Below, piece by piece: positions 16,656-25,644 of a stretch of DNA of 64,000 nucleotides (position 1 is its first letter; every line of letters starts with the position of its first letter). This stretch comes from Paenibacillus terricola. GTDB taxonomy: Bacteria; Bacillota; Bacilli; Paenibacillales; Paenibacillaceae. Below the pieces are notes generated by a model that was given only the letters and a program-made list of their open reading frames with translations, had not been told where the DNA came from and made no database searches. The stretch lies in NCBI RefSeq assembly GCF_014779765.1, contig NZ_JACXZA010000001.1, positions 434,001 through 498,000 of the forward strand. Reading direction: 5' to 3'. Both the position numbers and the translations under genes were made by a program.

Positions 16656-17570
16656 ATGGAGCTTTTTTCCATATCCTTGCACGACGCTGAACAAAGTCAG
16701 CGGCAGAAATTGCATGATTTATTGCTTCAGGAGTATACGCTGCTACATAACTTTCCTGTTATCCCGCGGCTTGAGTGGAGCAACGAGCTGAATCGGTTAA
16801 CAGGCAGAATCGATACAGTCCCTCAGTTTTCGTTAATTGAGCATGGCCCGCCGTTGTATCGTCAAACAGCTATCGCGCTTGCTGAATATATCGTATCTGA
16901 GCTGGAGCAGCAGCTGCTGTCTTCCATTATTCGCAAGCAATACCGAATCGAGCGGGAAGAGGAGCTGGAAACGATCGTCCGATTCTGCCTCGAGATGCTG
17001 GGCTCTATCCAGGCTGATCCGACAGAACGCGATCCATTCAGTGAAGCTGACAGAAAGCGCAGAAAACAGAAAATAACGGACGAGCTGGAATTGTTCCTTC
17101 AGGACAATACCGAGCTTAATTTGACTGGCTTCGTGACGTTCCGGCTGCAAGCGTACTGGAACGAGCTTCGGGATGCAGCGGAATATGCGGTTGATGAGTT
17201 CGTGATGGATAAGCAATATCAAGAATTCATCTCGCTGCTCCGTTATTTCGTCGATCTTCAGGATCCGAAGCTGCCGCTTGTTCATTTGCTGCACAAAACA
17301 GGACATGAGTTTATCGTCTGCGATGAACGCCTCCAGCCGCTTGAGCATAAACCGGTCGATCGGATCGTTGCAGAGATGGTGGAGTATGAGATGAATGTGG
17401 AGGATATGGTCATCAGCACGCTGGTGACAATTGCGCCGAAGCAGATCGTCATTCATACGCGACAGCCGGAATTGCAAATTATTCGGACGATTGAATCAAT
17501 CTTCGGGCTTCGAGTGTCCGTTTGCGTTGGCTGCGTATCCTGTCATGCTTCGTTCGAGAACCGGATTTGA
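16656..17570 (+). CDS. ytxC: YtxC-like sporulation protein
   Basis: A 304-residue cytosolic protein that starts MELFSISLHDAEQSQRQ and is rich in helices and acidic residues. The RLQAYWNELRDAAEYAVDEFVMDKQYQEFI region in the middle and the C-terminal IHTRQPELQIIRTIESIF are characteristic of the YtxC family (putative sporulation protein, function unknown). The ATG at 16656 follows GAAAGGGGTGA at normal distance. As in Bacillus, it lies directly upstream of thrS, which supports both calls. Confidence 0.8.
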   Translation: MELFSISLHDAEQSQRQKLHDLLLQEYTLLHNFPVIPRLEWSNELNRLTGRIDTVPQFSLIEHGPPLYRQTAIALAEYIVSELEQQLLSSIIRKQYRIEREEELETIVRFCLEMLGSIQADPTERDPFSEADRKRRKQKITDELELFLQDNTELNLTGFVTFRLQAYWNELRDAAEYAVDEFVMDKQYQEFISLLRYFVDLQDPKLPLVHLLHKTGHEFIVCDERLQPLEHKPVDRIVAEMVEYEMNVEDMVISTLVTIAPKQIVIHTRQPELQIIRTIESIFGLRVSVCVGCVSCHASFENRI

Positions 17571-17577
17571 TGTCCTA

Positions 17578-17607
17578 TTGACCGTCCACCGCGGTAATTG
17601 TTATAAT
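17578..17607 (+). promoter_or_regulatory. thrS promoter
   Basis: TTGACC (17578-17583), an 18-base spacer and TATAAT (17602-17607) lie immediately upstream of the T-box leader. Confidence 0.75.
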
Positions 17608-17613
17608 GGGGTA

Positions 17614-17915
17614 CAAATGCGTTAAAAGCGTCGACGAAGACAATGATTCCCCGAATGTGCACGGACCAGAGAGAGAAGCCTAGGCTGTAAGCTTCTTCCG
17701 AGGCGGCGGAGAATATACCCCTTCGGAGCTTTACGGTTGAATCCAAATGTTTCTAAGCAGAAGCAGGAGGTGCGTAAGCCGTAACGGAACTTCCCCGTTA
17801 CCGGATGTCATGAGGTTCGCACGTGCTGCGTTATGCAGGCGATTGCGTTCGAATGAGGGTGGAACCACGAGTATACAAGCACTCGTCCCTTTGCGGGGAC
17901 GCGTGCTTTTTTTGT
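17614..17915 (+). ncRNA. T-box leader of thrS with terminator
   Basis: The leader contains an AATG..AGACAATGA-type stem I segment, an AGAGAGAAGCC segment and the T-box core AGGGTGGAACCACGAG (17856-17871), whose TGGA pairs with the tRNA acceptor end. It ends in the terminator AAGCACTCGTCCC/GGGGACGCGTGCTT plus T-run (17877-17915). Uncharged tRNA-Thr should stabilise the antiterminator and allow thrS reading. The core has ACCACG where most T-boxes have ACCGCG. The specifier codon is probably the ACC near 17715, but I cannot fold it with certainty. Confidence 0.9.
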
Positions 17916-18016
17916 TGTCTGGCCATTGTCCGATATAAGAAGGTCAACAGAAGAAGTGCGTTTGCCCGCTTGCTTACTAATCGAAGGAATAGTCGAATTA
18001 CAAAGGAGAATAAACG

Positions 18017-19954
18017 ATGGCGATTAAAGTTACGCTGCCGGACGGAGCTGTCCGGGAATACGAAGCTGGCGCAACGATCGATGATGTTGCAGCCTCTATT
18101 AGCAAAGGGCTTCAGAAAAATGCAGTTGCAGGTAAAATCAACGGTAAAGTCGTCGATATCTACACGGCGCTGAACGAAGATGCGAACGTTGAGATCGTTA
18201 CGCTTGACTCGGCAGATGGCGTAGAAGTGTACCGTCACAGTACGGCGCACTTGATGGCGCAAGCGATCAAACGTTTGTACGGCAATACAGCTGTTAAACT
18301 CGGGATCGGTCCAGTTATCGAGGACGGCTTCTACTATGATATTGATCTGGAGCAATCGCTCACGCCTGAGGATCTCGAGAAAATCGAGAAAGAAATGGCG
18401 AAGATCATCAAAGAAGATCTGCCAATCCGCCGCCGTGTTATAAGCCGTGACGACGCGATCGCTACGTTCACTGAGCTAGGTGATCCACTCAAGTTGGAGC
18501 TGATTCGCGACCTGCCAGAAGACGTTCAACTGACGATCTACGATCAAGGCGAGTTCTTCGACCTTTGCCGCGGACCTCACCTTCCGTCGACGGGCCGTAT
18601 CAAAGCGTTCAAGCTGCTTAGCATCGCAGGCGCATACTGGCGCGGCGATTCGAAGAACAAAATGCTGCAGCGCATTTACGGAACGGCGTTCCCGAAACAA
18701 GCGCAGCTTGATGAGCATCTACACTTCCTGGAGGAAGCGAAGAAACGTGACCACCGCAAGCTCGGCAAAGAGCTGAAAATGTTCACGTTCTCCAAAGAGG
18801 TTGGCCAAGGCTTGCCGCTATGGCTGCCGAACGGCGCGCGCGTTCGCCGTACGATGGAACGCTACATCGTCGATCTCGAGGAACGTCTGGGCTATCAGCA
18901 CGTTTATACGCCAGTACTGGCGAACGTTGAACTGTACAAAATCTCGGGTCACTGGGAACACTACTCCGAGGATATGTTCCCGCTGATGGCATTGGACAAC
19001 GAGGAGCTCGTCCTCCGTCCGATGAACTGCCCGCACCATATGATGGTATACAAAAGCGACATGCGCAGCTACCGCGATCTGCCGATCCGCGTAGCCGAGC
19101 TTGGCACGATGCACCGCTACGAGATGTCAGGCGCACTGACGGGTCTTCACCGCGTTCGTGCAATGACGCTGAACGATGCTCATATCTTCGCGCGTCCGGA
19201 TCAGATCAAAGATGAATTCGCTCGCGTTATTAACTTGATTCGTCAAGTTTACGCTGACTTCGGCATTAAGGAATACCGTTTCCGTCTGTCGTACCGCGAC
19301 CCGAAGGACACGGAGAAATACTTCCCGGACGACAACATGTGGGAAATGTCGCAGCGTATGCTGCGTGAGGTTGTAGAGGAGCTTGACCTGCCATTCTTCG
19401 AAGCGGAAGGCGAAGCTGCCTTCTACGGACCGAAGCTCGACGTGCAGATCAAGACGGCGCTTGGCAAAGAAGAGACGCTCTCGACGGCTCAGCTGGACTT
19501 CCTGCTCCCTGAACGTTTCGAGCTTGAATATGTAGGCGATGACGGCAAGAAGCACCGTCCAGTCGTTATTCACCGCGGCATCATCAGTACAATGGAGCGC
19601 ATGACGGCTTACCTGATCGAGAACTTCGCAGGCGCACTGCCGCTCTGGTTGTCGCCTACGCATGCTCGCATTATTCCAGTATCGTCCGCATATGACGAAT
19701 ATGCGCGCCAAGTGGAAGAGCAGCTGCTTGCGGCAGGTATCCGCGCGGAATCGGATCTCCGCAACGAGAAATTGGGTTATAAGATTCGTGAAGCGCAGCT
19801 TGAGAAGATGCCTTACATGCTCATTGTCGGCGATAATGAAGCACAAGCTGGCACAGTATCGGTGCGTAAACGCGGTGAAGGCGATATCGGCGTGAAATCG
19901 GTCGCTGAACTGATCGAAATGCTGAGCGGAGAAATTGCTGCAAAAACGGTATAG
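18017..19954 (+). CDS. thrS: Threonyl-tRNA synthetase
   Basis: A 645-residue class II synthetase that charges tRNA-Thr. Domains in order: TGS (1-62), an editing domain with [10 protein letters not shown] (about 75-225), the catalytic core (about 245-535) and the anticodon-binding domain (about 540-645). The catalytic zinc site is visible as Cys in MNCPHHMM, His in LNDAHIF and His in [21 protein letters not shown] is also present. The length fits bacterial ThrRS. An AAAGGAG site precedes the ATG. It is transcribed from its own promoter through the T-box leader. Confidence 0.97.
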   Translation: MAIKVTLPDGAVREYEAGATIDDVAASISKGLQKNAVAGKINGKVVDIYTALNEDANVEIVTLDSADGVEVYRHSTAHLMAQAIKRLYGNTAVKLGIGPVIEDGFYYDIDLEQSLTPEDLEKIEKEMAKIIKEDLPIRRRVISRDDAIATFTELGDPLKLELIRDLPEDVQLTIYDQGEFFDLCRGPHLPSTGRIKAFKLLSIAGAYWRGDSKNKMLQRIYGTAFPKQAQLDEHLHFLEEAKKRDHRKLGKELKMFTFSKEVGQGLPLWLPNGARVRRTMERYIVDLEERLGYQHVYTPVLANVELYKISGHWEHYSEDMFPLMALDNEELVLRPMNCPHHMMVYKSDMRSYRDLPIRVAELGTMHRYEMSGALTGLHRVRAMTLNDAHIFARPDQIKDEFARVINLIRQVYADFGIKEYRFRLSYRDPKDTEKYFPDDNMWEMSQRMLREVVEELDLPFFEAEGEAAFYGPKLDVQIKTALGKEETLSTAQLDFLLPERFELEYVGDDGKKHRPVVIHRGIISTMERMTAYLIENFAGALPLWLSPTHARIIPVSSAYDEYARQVEEQLLAAGIRAESDLRNEKLGYKIREAQLEKMPYMLIVGDNEAQAGTVSVRKRGEGDIGVKSVAELIEMLSGEIAAKTV

Positions 19955-20013
19955 TCTTTCGAAGGACGGGGCAACCTCCTACTCAGGAGCATGTGTGACT
20001 TTGAATAGGCAGA

Positions 20014-20136
20014 GTGACTTTGCGCGGGGCGCAAAGATCCTATGTCGTGCTCAAAGATCCTGATGCAGTAGCGGAGTGACAGAGAGACTTTGCGAAAGCG
20101 CAAAGATCCCTATGACACGCTCAAAGATCCTGATGT
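20014..20136 (+). repeat. Two-copy repeat with small hairpins after thrS
   Basis: Two units of about 53 bases (20014-20066 and 20083-20136). Each reads GACTTTGCG, a short loop, CGCAAAGATCC, TATG, then GCTCAAAGATCCTGATG. Within each unit GACTTTGCG and CGCAAAG form a hairpin, but no T-run follows. The second unit ends directly at the ribosome binding site of the 3D-domain gene. Confidence 0.75.
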
Positions 20137-20149
20137 AAGGAGTTAACGT

Positions 20150-20707
20150 ATGTTATCAAGCTTACCTATGCTGCAGCGGAGCTGCGTCAGCGCGTTCATC
20201 GGCCTCTCCGTACTCTTGTACGGAGCAGAAGCCGCAGATGGGCGCCAGGCCGCACCTGCTGCAGCTGAGGCAGCCCCCGTTATACCGGACGGGAAAGAGA
20301 TTACAACAATTGAAGTAATCGCGACTGGATATACAGCTGGCGTAGAGTCGACCGGCAAACGTCCAGGTCACCCTCAGTACGGCATTACGTATTCGGGCGT
20401 GAAAGTAAAGCGGGGTAGGCTGTCAACTATTGCGGCTGATCCGAAGGTGTTCCCGATTGGGACGCTTCTCTATATTCCGGATTACGGATACGGGGTCGTG
20501 GCGGATACCGGATCTGCGATCAAGGGGAAGCGAATCGATCTCTACTTCGACACCATTAAGCAAGTATACGACCAATGGGGCAAACGCAAGGTTCAAGTGA
20601 AGGTGCTTAAGAAAGGGAATGGCAAGTTGTCGCAGGCTTGGCTCAATTCAGTCAACGAAGCACTCGCAGTCAGTCATTCTATCCCTCAGGCGTACTTGGA
20701 ATCCTGA
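20150..20707 (+). CDS. 3D-domain secreted cell wall protein
   Basis: A 185-residue protein. An N-terminal hydrophobic segment (about 10-27, ending GAEA) looks like a signal peptide, followed by an Ala/Pro-rich linker. The C-terminal 3D domain (about 55-165) starts [10 protein letters not shown] and includes [17 protein letters not shown] and [17 protein letters not shown], whose three Asp residues name the domain. Relatives such as B. subtilis YuiC are Slt/MltA-like lytic transglycosylases acting on peptidoglycan. An AAGGAG site precedes the ATG at 20150; an in-frame ATG at 20168 is weaker. It stands alone, closed by a terminator. Confidence 0.85.
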   Translation: MLSSLPMLQRSCVSAFIGLSVLLYGAEAADGRQAAPAAAEAAPVIPDGKEITTIEVIATGYTAGVESTGKRPGHPQYGITYSGVKVKRGRLSTIAADPKVFPIGTLLYIPDYGYGVVADTGSAIKGKRIDLYFDTIKQVYDQWGKRKVQVKVLKKGNGKLSQAWLNSVNEALAVSHSIPQAYLES

Positions 20708-20750
20708 CGCCTACCCATTAGCTGCGTCCTATGTATACGTGTAAGAACGG

Positions 20751-20798
20751 AACAAGCATCCCTGTACCGATAACCGGTATGAGGATGCTTGTTTGTGT
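20751..20798. terminator. Terminator between 3D gene and Lrp gene
   Basis: AACAAGCATCC pairs with GGATGCTTGTT, with an inner ATACCGG/CCGGTAT-like stem, followed by TGTGTTTG. It lies between convergent genes. Confidence 0.8.
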
Positions 20799-20827
20799 TT
20801 GTAACTGTGCGAATGTTTAGAACGGTT

Positions 20828-21277
20828 TTACAGTCCTGCAGGCTTGAAATTGCGGATAACAAGCTGTGTATCGACACTGACGACGCCTTCGAGAGCAAAT
20901 ATTTTCTCATATAAGAATTTCTCCAGCTCTTCTTCATCTCTTAGATGGGCCTGCATGTGAAGGGTGCTTGGCCCTGTCATTTGATAAATGCTTATGACGT
21001 CAGGCAGCTCCGCCAGCCGATAGCCGATCTGCTCCGCTAGGCGCGGTTCTACGACGATCTCGAAAAAGACGGCGACTGGCTTGCCTAGCTTCGCGACATT
21101 GACGCGGATCGTGAAATGTTCGATAATGCCGTCTTCGATGAGCGATTCTACCCGTTTCTGAATGGCAACACGGGAAAGACTAAGCGTTTCACCGATCTTC
21201 GCATATGGCAATCGACCATTCTCCAGAAGCAGATTGACAATGCGTTGATCGATTTCATCCAAGTGGGGAAGCACCAT
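20828..21277 (-). CDS. Lrp/AsnC-family transcriptional regulator
   Basis: A 149-residue regulator. The N-terminal helix-turn-helix reads LDEIDQRIVNLLLENGRLPY, then LSLSRVAIQKRVESL; the C-terminal RAM domain (about 68-145) has VAVFFEIVVEP and VISIYQMTGPSTLHM. Family members sense amino acids and bind DNA as dimers or octamers. An AGGAGAGGTGA site precedes the ATG. No amino acid gene adjoins it, so its target is unknown; it is divergent from the coiled-coil protein gene at 21498. Confidence 0.9.
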   Translation of the reverse strand: MVLPHLDEIDQRIVNLLLENGRLPYAKIGETLSLSRVAIQKRVESLIEDGIIEHFTIRVNVAKLGKPVAVFFEIVVEPRLAEQIGYRLAELPDVISIYQMTGPSTLHMQAHLRDEEELEKFLYEKIFALEGVVSVDTQLVIRNFKPAGL

Positions 21278-21497
21278 AAGCCGTCACCTCTCCTTTTATA
21301 TGTAATAAAACATAACATAAAAGAAGTCGTTTGGAAATACATTGACGAGTGAAAAATGCAAACTGTTCTAATCCTCCGCAAACCGTTCACAAATTTTCGT
21401 CGATTTGGGGGTGTTCAAATCGGAATCGTTCATGTACAATAGTTTTATTGATTGCATGTTATATTTTATTACATGAAGCAAAGTATGGTGATGAATG

Positions 21498-21872
21498 ATG
21501 GCTGATCCAATGACGATCATGAATGAGGAGCGGCTTAGCAGCGCGCCTCATAAGCCTGCAGATGTTGTGCCGTTTCTAGAAGCGTATATCGCCAAGAAAG
21601 AAGAAGAGATCGCAGAGATTGAGCAGATGGTCAGCCGTTATGAGGAGCGCCGTCTGAAGGAAGAACGAGCGTACCAAGCGATGTCTTCGCTGCGGAAGCT
21701 GCTGTCAGGCAGGAAGCCGGCTCATCACCTAGCGGTCGAATATATTCATTACATCAAGCAGCCAATGGAACGTGCCCGGATGCTTCGCCATGAGATCGAG
21801 CGAGCTCGAGCTTTGCGTGACAGCGCAGTTCCGGAGGCGGCCAAACTATCGGAGTTAGAATCCTTTCGTTAA
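21498..21872 (+). CDS. Hypothetical coiled-coil protein
   Basis: About 124 residues, soluble and helical. A heptad-like acidic/basic stretch (about 30-65) begins EAYIAKKEEEIAEIEQMV and continues with ERRLKEERAYQAM, indicating a coiled coil. A second helical part includes HHLAVEYIHYIKQPMERARML. No family is recognised. Two adjacent ATGs (21495 and 21498) are possible; GGTGA six bases before 21498 makes that one slightly better. It is monocistronic with a clear terminator. Confidence 0.65.
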   Translation: MADPMTIMNEERLSSAPHKPADVVPFLEAYIAKKEEEIAEIEQMVSRYEERRLKEERAYQAMSSLRKLLSGRKPAHHLAVEYIHYIKQPMERARMLRHEIERARALRDSAVPEAAKLSELESFR

Positions 21873-21877
21873 TGAAT

Positions 21878-21920
21878 AAACGCCCTGTATCTGATCGATT
21901 GATCAGTCAGGGCGTTTTTG
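21878..21920. terminator. Terminator between hypothetical gene and amtB
   Basis: AAACGCCCTG pairs with CAGGGCGTTT, extended by CTGATC/GATCAG, followed by TTTTTG. It serves convergent genes. Confidence 0.9.
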
Positions 21921-21929
21921 TGTTGTGTA

Positions 21930-23225
21930 TTATCGATCGTTCTTCGTCAATTCATTGATATCTAGAAAATCATGTGCTTGGCTGTAAGCAGGTACGCCGT
22001 GAATGCCGACATCGAGTCCGACAAGCTCTTCGTCACGGCTGACGCGCACGCGTACGAAACGGTTGATCAGCTTCAGGGCCAGCCATGTGAGAACGAAGCC
22101 CCAGATCGCAATTGAAATTAGTCCGAGGAATTGGATGCCTAGCAACTCCCATCCGCCGCCGTAGAAGAGACCGTAGTAGCCTTGCCCTGTTGCGGCAGCC
22201 AGATCTTGGGTAGCGAACAATCCGAGTGCGAGCGTACCGATGCTTCCGCTTACACCATGTACGGCGAATGCGCCAACGGGGTCATCGATTTGCAGCCGTT
22301 CCAGCAGCTCGGAGACTAGTATCATGACAATACCGCATATCATGCCGATCAATATTGCAGCTTCATTCGTAACAAATGCGCAGCCTGCTGTTATGCCGAC
22401 CAATCCCGCTAATGCGCCATTGATGACCATAGGAGGATCTGCCTTCTTGTATCGCAGCATTGTGAACAGGATGGAGACGGCTCCGCCGGCTGCTGCTGAC
22501 AGCATTGTCGTAACCGCAATATGGCCAATGGAGCTGTTTGTGGCACTCAGTGTACTACCGGAGTTGAAGCCGAACCAACCGAACCATAGAATGAATGCGC
22601 CTACAGAAGCAAGCGGGAGATTGGAAGGCGGGACGATGTTGGCTTGTCCATCCGGCGTGAATTTGCCGATTCGCGGACCGATGAAGAGCGCTGCGGCTAG
22701 TGCTGCGAAACCGCCGAGACCATGGATGACGGCAGAGCCTGCGAAGTCGATCATGCCAAGCTTGGCCAGCCAGCCGCCGCCCCATACCCAGTGTCCGGCA
22801 ATCGGATAGATCAATCCGGTCATTGCGATGGCATAGAGCAGATAGGCGCTAAAGTTAATGCGTTCAGCGACTGCGCCTGATACGATGGAGATAACAGCAA
22901 TAACGAAAGCGCTCTGGAACAACCAGAAGGTATCCATTGAGACATTCAGTGATATATGTTCGAGATTGCCTTTTAGGAAGAAACCAGTTGTGCCGATCCA
23001 TCCCCCGATATCTTTGCCGTGCATAAGAGCGAACCCGAACGCGAAATAAATTAGAGCTCCAAACGTAATATCGGCGAACACCTTCATAATGATGCTGACC
23101 GCATTCTTTTGCCGGACGAAACCAGCCTCCAGCAAGGCGAAGCCGCCTTCCATTAGCAGAATCATTGCTGCCGTAAGGACGAGCCAGATGGTATCGAGTC
23201 CTTGTGATAGCGTGGCTATATTCAT
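21930..23225 (-). CDS. amtB: Ammonium transporter
   Basis: A 431-residue Amt/Rh channel with about 11 transmembrane helices. The pore twin histidines are seen in SAVIHGLGGFAAL and GAFAVHGVSGSIGTL; FGWFGFNSGSTL is also a signature. It brings ammonium into the cell as a trimer in the cytoplasmic membrane. The cytosolic tail (about 395-431) ends HDFLDINELTKNDR. An AGGAGTGAG site precedes the ATG. Unlike many Firmicute amtB loci, no PII gene (glnK/nrgB) adjoins it. A good promoter with a half-conserved nitrogen-type operator lies upstream. Confidence 0.93.
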   Translation of the reverse strand: MNIATLSQGLDTIWLVLTAAMILLMEGGFALLEAGFVRQKNAVSIIMKVFADITFGALIYFAFGFALMHGKDIGGWIGTTGFFLKGNLEHISLNVSMDTFWLFQSAFVIAVISIVSGAVAERINFSAYLLYAIAMTGLIYPIAGHWVWGGGWLAKLGMIDFAGSAVIHGLGGFAALAAALFIGPRIGKFTPDGQANIVPPSNLPLASVGAFILWFGWFGFNSGSTLSATNSSIGHIAVTTMLSAAAGGAVSILFTMLRYKKADPPMVINGALAGLVGITAGCAFVTNEAAILIGMICGIVMILVSELLERLQIDDPVGAFAVHGVSGSIGTLALGLFATQDLAAATGQGYYGLFYGGGWELLGIQFLGLISIAIWGFVLTWLALKLINRFVRVRVSRDEELVGLDVGIHGVPAYSQAHDFLDINELTKNDR

Positions 23226-23292
23226 TCACTCACTCCTAAAGACGTACGCGGATAACGTCGAAAAATAGTCGTAAAAACGCCAGTCGTCCTTC

Positions 23293-23322
23293 ATTATAAG
23301 GAGATGAAGTTAACTATGTCAA
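23293..23322 (-). promoter_or_regulatory. amtB promoter
   Basis: On the minus strand, TTGACA (23322-23317), an 18-base spacer and TATAAT (23298-23293) are an exact sigma-A consensus. The -35 box is part of TGTGA-N10-TGACA, which resembles GlnR/TnrA sites but with a spacer three bases too long. Confidence 0.8.
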
Positions 23323-23516
23323 CGCATTATGTCACAATATATAACATTCGTTTTGGGAGACGTAAATGGAGGCACAGCTCGGTCTCTAGACGGATATCAG
23401 ATTCAATCAATTGACGGTTAAAACGATGTAAAGCTTTCGTTATAATGAACTTATTAAATCGGGAAACCGACAAGTTCTTCAATCGTACACAAGGCACAAT
23501 TAGGAGTTGACTTAGG

Positions 23517-24599
23517 ATGAATCGTCATTATGCAAGCCGTATCTTGTGGGGGTTATTCATCGTTGCGATAGGAGCGGGCTTTCTATTGAATCAGCTCGGC
23601 ATCGTCTCGCTCGACATCGGTGATATCGTTTCCACCTTCTGGCCGGTTATTCTGATTGTCGCCGGCTTGAATAATTTGCTAACTGCGCGCCATGGAGGCA
23701 ATGCATTCGGTGCATGCATTCTCATTACGATCGGATTTGTTTTCTTAGGCCGCAGCCTTGATTGGTTTGACTGGTCGATCGGCGACATCATTCGGTTTGT
23801 TGGACCAGTCGCATTGATTTTGTTCGGTCTCAATATGGTGTTCCGTCCTCGCGGCGGTTCAAGACATCACCATCACAATTCGAATAACGAACGTCGGGAC
23901 GATTGGCAGGCCTATCGTCCAGGAGGTTATGTTCCGCCGGCTCCGCCGCTGCATCCTGATCCGACGAATGTGTCTGGGGATTCAGCTTCTAATGAGACGG
24001 TCGATCCGCAGCAATCAGTTCCGCCTGTACCGCCGTTTCGTCCGAATCTGTCCAAGCATGAACAGCATATTGAGATGAAGCACCAGATGCGCCGCGAGAA
24101 GCATGAGGAGCGTCGGGAGAAACATCAGATGCGCCGCGACAAAATTGAAGAGAAGATGGATCACCATCGTCGTCACTCGAATCCTTGGGAACGAGTGGAA
24201 TGGTGGGAGAACAACCCGAACGCACAGAATCGTTCCGGATTCATCGGCGACATTCATATCGGCAACGATCATTGGGAGTTGAAGCCGCTTAATATTTCGC
24301 ATTTTATCGGAGACACGGTGATCGACTTGACGAAGGCGCATATTCCGTTCGGCGAGACGCGCATTACGATCTCCTCTTTCATCGGTGACGTCAAGATCTA
24401 CCTGCCGAACGATTACGAGGTTGGCATTCACGTCGTGTCGAGTGCATTCATTGGCGATGCACGCGTACTCGATATGAGAGACAGCCGATTGTTCCGCAAC
24501 ATGGATGTCGAGACGCCGGCCTATAGGGATATGGATAAAAAAATAAAACTGGTGTGCAGCACGTTTATCGGTGATGTGCGGGTTACGAAGGTTGGGTGA
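23517..24599 (+). CDS. liaF: LiaF-like membrane protein
   Basis: A 360-residue protein. Four transmembrane helices (about 8-26, 38-56, 63-80 and 92-110) are followed by a long His/Pro/Asn-rich and then Arg/Lys/His/Glu-rich linker (about 115-225). The C-terminal LiaF domain (about 235-360) is a beta-repeat region with five FIGD motifs. In Bacillus LiaF holds the LiaS kinase inactive until lipid II cycle antibiotics or envelope damage appear. The linker is much longer than in B. subtilis LiaF. A TATAAT at 23441 with weak TTAAAA upstream may be the promoter. liaS follows after 6 bases. Confidence 0.85.
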   Translation: MNRHYASRILWGLFIVAIGAGFLLNQLGIVSLDIGDIVSTFWPVILIVAGLNNLLTARHGGNAFGACILITIGFVFLGRSLDWFDWSIGDIIRFVGPVALILFGLNMVFRPRGGSRHHHHNSNNERRDDWQAYRPGGYVPPAPPLHPDPTNVSGDSASNETVDPQQSVPPVPPFRPNLSKHEQHIEMKHQMRREKHEERREKHQMRRDKIEEKMDHHRRHSNPWERVEWWENNPNAQNRSGFIGDIHIGNDHWELKPLNISHFIGDTVIDLTKAHIPFGETRITISSFIGDVKIYLPNDYEVGIHVVSSAFIGDARVLDMRDSRLFRNMDVETPAYRDMDKKIKLVCSTFIGDVRVTKVG

Positions 24600-24605
24600 T
24601 TCGCG

Positions 24606-25640
24606 ATGATGGTTCGATTGCTGCGAAGCGGGAAGCTGGAAATCATCGCGATGTTCTCGGTCTCCGCGCTGCTGTCCGCCGGAAGCGTATATGCGTTATG
24701 GGAGTGGCTCGTCTACGAGGGTGATATGCCGCCGATTGAGTTCGGGCTGTGCGTCATCTTCGTCTTGCTGCTCGTCAGCGCATGCTTCGGGTATTGGACC
24801 GCTCAGACGATTCAGCGGAGGGTCGATGCGCTGCACATCGCGCTCAAACAAGCGAACAACGGTAATTGGGCGATTCGGATGCCGATAAGCGGCGCCCGAT
24901 CGTTTGAAGCGGTGAATGTGGAATTCAATGAGATGGCCGCTGCGGTTGAAGAACGTCTGAAGGTCGCGCAGCTTGCAGGTGAAGAGCAAGTGATGCGGGA
25001 GAAAGCTTCCAATGAAGAGGCTGTACAGGAAGAGCGGAAGCGGCTTGCACGCGACCTGCATGACACGGTCAGCCAGCAGCTATTCGCCATACATATGTCG
25101 GCTTCCTCGCTGCCGAAGCTGCTGGAGCTTAATCCGGATCGAGCGGCCGATGTGATGGGTCAGCTCATTGAGATGTCCACGCTGGCGCAGAAGCAAATGC
25201 GAGGGTTCATCGCACAGTTGAGGCCGATGGAGCTGGAAGGGCGTTCGTTGCAGCAGGCGCTTGATCGATGGTTTCCGGATTACTGCCGCCAGAATAGATT
25301 GCAAGGCGAGCTTGATTGGCGTCTGCAGGAGCCCTTGTCGGAGGCGAAGGAGCATCAATTGTTCCTTATTATCCAAGAGGCAATGGCTAACATTGTGAAG
25401 CATGCTCATGCACAGCATGCGGTGCTGTCTATATCGGAGACGGAGCACCAGATTATGATGACACTGCAGGATGATGGCGTAGGCTTCCGTCCTGGAGAGG
25501 TTCGAGTCGGCTCTTATGGTCTGTCGACGATGCGCGAGAGGGCGCAGAAGCTGAGCGGCGATGTTATTTTGTTCAGCAAGCCAGGTGGAGGAACACGGAT
25601 ACGCGTTACCATTCCGAAATATACGGATAAGCGAGGTTAA
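24606..25640 (+). CDS. liaS: LiaS-like sensor histidine kinase
   Basis: A 344-residue membrane kinase. Two transmembrane segments (about 12-32 and 45-65) enclose only about ten outside residues, so it is an intramembrane-sensing kinase. A HAMP region follows, then the HisKA_3 phosphorylation site RDLHDTVSQQL (H about 150) and the ATP-binding domain with DDGVGF and GLSTMRERA. As in LiaFSR it should phosphorylate LiaR, restrained by LiaF. It lies 6 bases after liaF and 4 before liaR. Confidence 0.87.
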   Translation: MMVRLLRSGKLEIIAMFSVSALLSAGSVYALWEWLVYEGDMPPIEFGLCVIFVLLLVSACFGYWTAQTIQRRVDALHIALKQANNGNWAIRMPISGARSFEAVNVEFNEMAAAVEERLKVAQLAGEEQVMREKASNEEAVQEERKRLARDLHDTVSQQLFAIHMSASSLPKLLELNPDRAADVMGQLIEMSTLAQKQMRGFIAQLRPMELEGRSLQQALDRWFPDYCRQNRLQGELDWRLQEPLSEAKEHQLFLIIQEAMANIVKHAHAQHAVLSISETEHQIMMTLQDDGVGFRPGEVRVGSYGLSTMRERAQKLSGDVILFSKPGGGTRIRVTIPKYTDKRG

Positions 25641-25644
25641 GCAA

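Noticed and set aside
23317-23336. A GlnR/TnrA box in the amtB promoter
   Set aside because: TGTGA and TGACA are separated by 10 bases rather than the 7 expected for this family, so it was not called as a site.
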